This document shows positions 24,297 through 25,533 of a stretch of 25,533 nucleotides of DNA, in pieces. The notes under the pieces are model-generated. The model saw only the letters and a program-made list of their open reading frames with translations. It was not told the origin of the DNA and ran no database searches. Both the position numbers and the translations under genes were made by a program. The DNA is from Caulobacter sp. CCH9-E1. Lineage in GTDB: Bacteria > Pseudomonadota > Alphaproteobacteria > Caulobacterales > Caulobacteraceae. Numbering within the stretch: the first letter of the stretch is position 1; every line of letters starts with the position of its first letter. The stretch is from positions 1-25,533 of the forward strand of contig NZ_LSJA01000149.1 of NCBI RefSeq assembly GCF_001556515.1, in the 5' to 3' direction.

Positions 24297-25533
24297 TGAC
24301 CGGGCGGCGCTTGCGGCGCCTGAGCTGGGTCCAGCTGGCGGCGCTGTCGGCGCCCGCCTTCGTCGCCACCGGCTACCTCGTCCCCATGGCGGTGTTCATG
24401 CCCGCCTTTCTGAGCGAGCATGTCGGGCTGTCCCTGACCGCCGTCGGCTCGATCCTGCTGATCGGCCGACTGTGGGACGTGTTCAACGATCCGATCATGG
24501 GCGCGCTCACGGACGCGACCCAAACGCCCATCGGGCGGCGGCGGCCCTGGATCCTGGCGGGCGCGCCGCTGGCGTTGCTGGCCACCTGGGCCCTCTATTT
24601 CGCCAAGCCGGGCATGTCCGCCGCCTCGGTGACGGCGTGGATGATCGTCCTGTTCGCGGGATGGACAATGGTCGTCGTGGCGCATGGGGCCTGGGGCGCC
24701 GAGCTGTCGGACAGCTATGACGAGCGCTCCAGGATCTTCGGCGCCAAGACCATGGCCGTGGCCCTTTCCCTGCCCGTGTTCGTCCTGGGGCCGGCGATCC
24801 TAGAGCGGACCGGCGCGGCGTCCCCGGCCAGTCAGATGGCGCTGATGGGCCTGACGGTGATCACCACCCTGCCGCTGGCCGTCGCGGCGCTGATCGTCCT
24901 CACTCCCGAGACCAAGGCGTGGCCCGTGCCGCTCAGCTGGCGCGCCCTGGCCGAGGCGTTCGGCCTGATCTTCACCCGGCGCGCCTTCGCCATGATCTCG
25001 CTGGTCTATTTCCTGGTCGGCGCGGCGGAAGCAGCGGGCGCCAGCGTGTTCATGTTCCTGGTGCGGGACGCCTTGGAGCTGCCAAACTGGACCGCGTCCT
25101 TCCTCGTCGTTCAAGCGCTTTGCTGCCTGGTCTCCCTGCCTGTTTGGCTGCGGGTGTCCAGGCGCACCGACAAGCGGCGGGCGCTGTGGGGCGTGTTCGT
25201 CCTGATGGCCGTAGTCGCGCCGATCCCGCTGTTCCTGCCCGTCGGCGGCGTCGCCGCCTTCGCCGCCTATTCGGCCGCCAAGGGCCTGACCTGGGGCGCC
25301 GAATACACGCTTCTGCGCTCGATCGTCGCCGATCTCGTCGCCGAGGAGGAGGACCAGGGGCGCGGGGCGCGCGCGGGCGTCTTCTACGCGTCGTTCAACC
25401 TGACGTATGGCGTAGCCCAGGCGCTGGGTGGGGCGCTGGCGCTCTGGGCTCTGGCGGCGATGGGATTTCGAGCGGGAGAAGGCGCCGGCGCCCCACCCAG
25501 CGCCTGGGCTACGCCATACGTCAGGTTGAACGA
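24296..25533 (+). CDS. GPH-family (melibiose-permease-like) MFS transporter, 3' end missing
   Basis: An inner-membrane symporter of the glycoside-pentoside-hexuronide family (MFS_2). ATG 24296 overlaps the SGNH stop (TGATG). About 12 membrane helices would be expected; 10-11 are visible. The cation-site motif RLWDVFNDP (Arg 58, Asp 61, Asp 65) matches the R-D-D set of MelB, followed by MGALTDATQTPIGRRRPWIL. Further on are AHGAWGAELSDSYDERSRIFGAK and ARAGVFYASFNLTYGVAQALGG. The frame is open to the window edge, but sequence from about 25488 is an inverted copy of 25391-25436, so the real protein is trustworthy only to around residue 397. It probably imports the substrate of the operon; GPH carriers typically take glycosides, which hints at a sugar-linked phosphonate ester. 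Confidence 0.88.
   Translation, partial: MTGRRLRRLSWVQLAALSAPAFVATGYLVPMAVFMPAFLSEHVGLSLTAVGSILLIGRLWDVFNDPIMGALTDATQTPIGRRRPWILAGAPLALLATWALYFAKPGMSAASVTAWMIVLFAGWTMVVVAHGAWGAELSDSYDERSRIFGAKTMAVALSLPVFVLGPAILERTGAASPASQMALMGLTVITTLPLAVAALIVLTPETKAWPVPLSWRALAEAFGLIFTRRAFAMISLVYFLVGAAEAAGASVFMFLVRDALELPNWTASFLVVQALCCLVSLPVWLRVSRRTDKRRALWGVFVLMAVVAPIPLFLPVGGVAAFAAYSAAKGLTWGAEYTLLRSIVADLVAEEEDQGRGARAGVFYASFNLTYGVAQALGGALALWALAAMGFRAGEGAGAPPSAWATPYVRLN
25391..25533. repeat. 46-bp perfect inverted repeat at the sequence end (probable fold-back artefact)
   Basis: Bases 25488-25533 are the exact reverse complement of 25391-25436, with 51 bases between. The left arm encodes conserved transporter residues (SFNLTYGVAQALGGA). 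The right arm, read in the same frame, gives nonsense-like residues (PPSAWATPYVRLN). The window stops exactly at the end of the perfect match. A biological hairpin would not be expected to copy part of a conserved coding sequence, so an amplification or assembly fold-back at a contig end is the likely cause. Confidence 0.9.

Noticed and set aside
1..25533. CRISPR arrays, tRNA or rRNA genes, riboswitches, integrase or phage modules
   Set aside because: No regularly spaced repeats, cloverleaf signatures or conserved riboswitch cores were found by eye; a covariance-model scan could not be run.

Overview
The window looks like chromosome from a GC-rich alphaproteobacterium of the Caulobacter/Phenylobacterium type. 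The grounds are two TonB-dependent receptors (TBDRs), periplasmic GH3 glycosidases, GC-rich third codon positions, many 1-4 nt stop/start overlaps, and NodT/FUSC-type efflux. This is a judgement from gene content and style, not from a marker gene. No rRNA, tRNA, CRISPR array or phage gene was seen. The sequence is a fragment: both ends show breaks that are not ordinary gene edges.

Region A (1-7356, + strand) is a glycoside-scavenging block. It holds the C-terminal part of a TBDR, cut by what looks like the terminal repeat of an IS3-family element at 1-54, followed by a hairpin terminator. Then come two exported GH3 glycosidases (the second with a frameshift just after its signal peptide), an exported type-B carboxylesterase and a 66-residue HTH-like protein. 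The likely job is uptake of an esterified glycoside across the outer membrane and trimming in the periplasm.

Region B (7484-14049) is a polycarboxylate-like block. A minus-strand citrate-synthase-fold protein with an N-terminal DNA-binding helix-turn-helix faces a plus-strand operon of TBDR, CitMHS transporter, AtuA/DUF1446 protein and DUF4387 protein. The shared control region carries several inverted repeats. The citrate-synthase-like protein has Arg where the family has its second catalytic His, so a sensor role is a serious possibility.

Region C (14344-19834) is an efflux block of the AaeB/AaeX/AaeA kind: FUSC pump, DUF1656 protein, membrane fusion protein and NodT outer-membrane lipoprotein, all minus strand and translationally coupled. 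A divergent AraC-family regulator and a nested inverted repeat lie at its head.

Region D (20153-25533, + strand) holds a LysR regulator, a sulfatase-superfamily enzyme closest to phosphonate monoester hydrolases, a PhnZ-like HD-domain protein (mixed-valent di-iron C-P bond-cleaving oxygenase family), an SGNH hydrolase with an N-terminal beta-sandwich, and a GPH-type (melibiose-permease-like) transporter. Together these suggest an uncharacterised organophosphonate-ester catabolic operon without the usual PhnY hydroxylase in view. It is the most interesting part of the window.

The last 46 bases are an exact reverse complement of 25391-25436, most simply explained as a fold-back artefact at the contig end.
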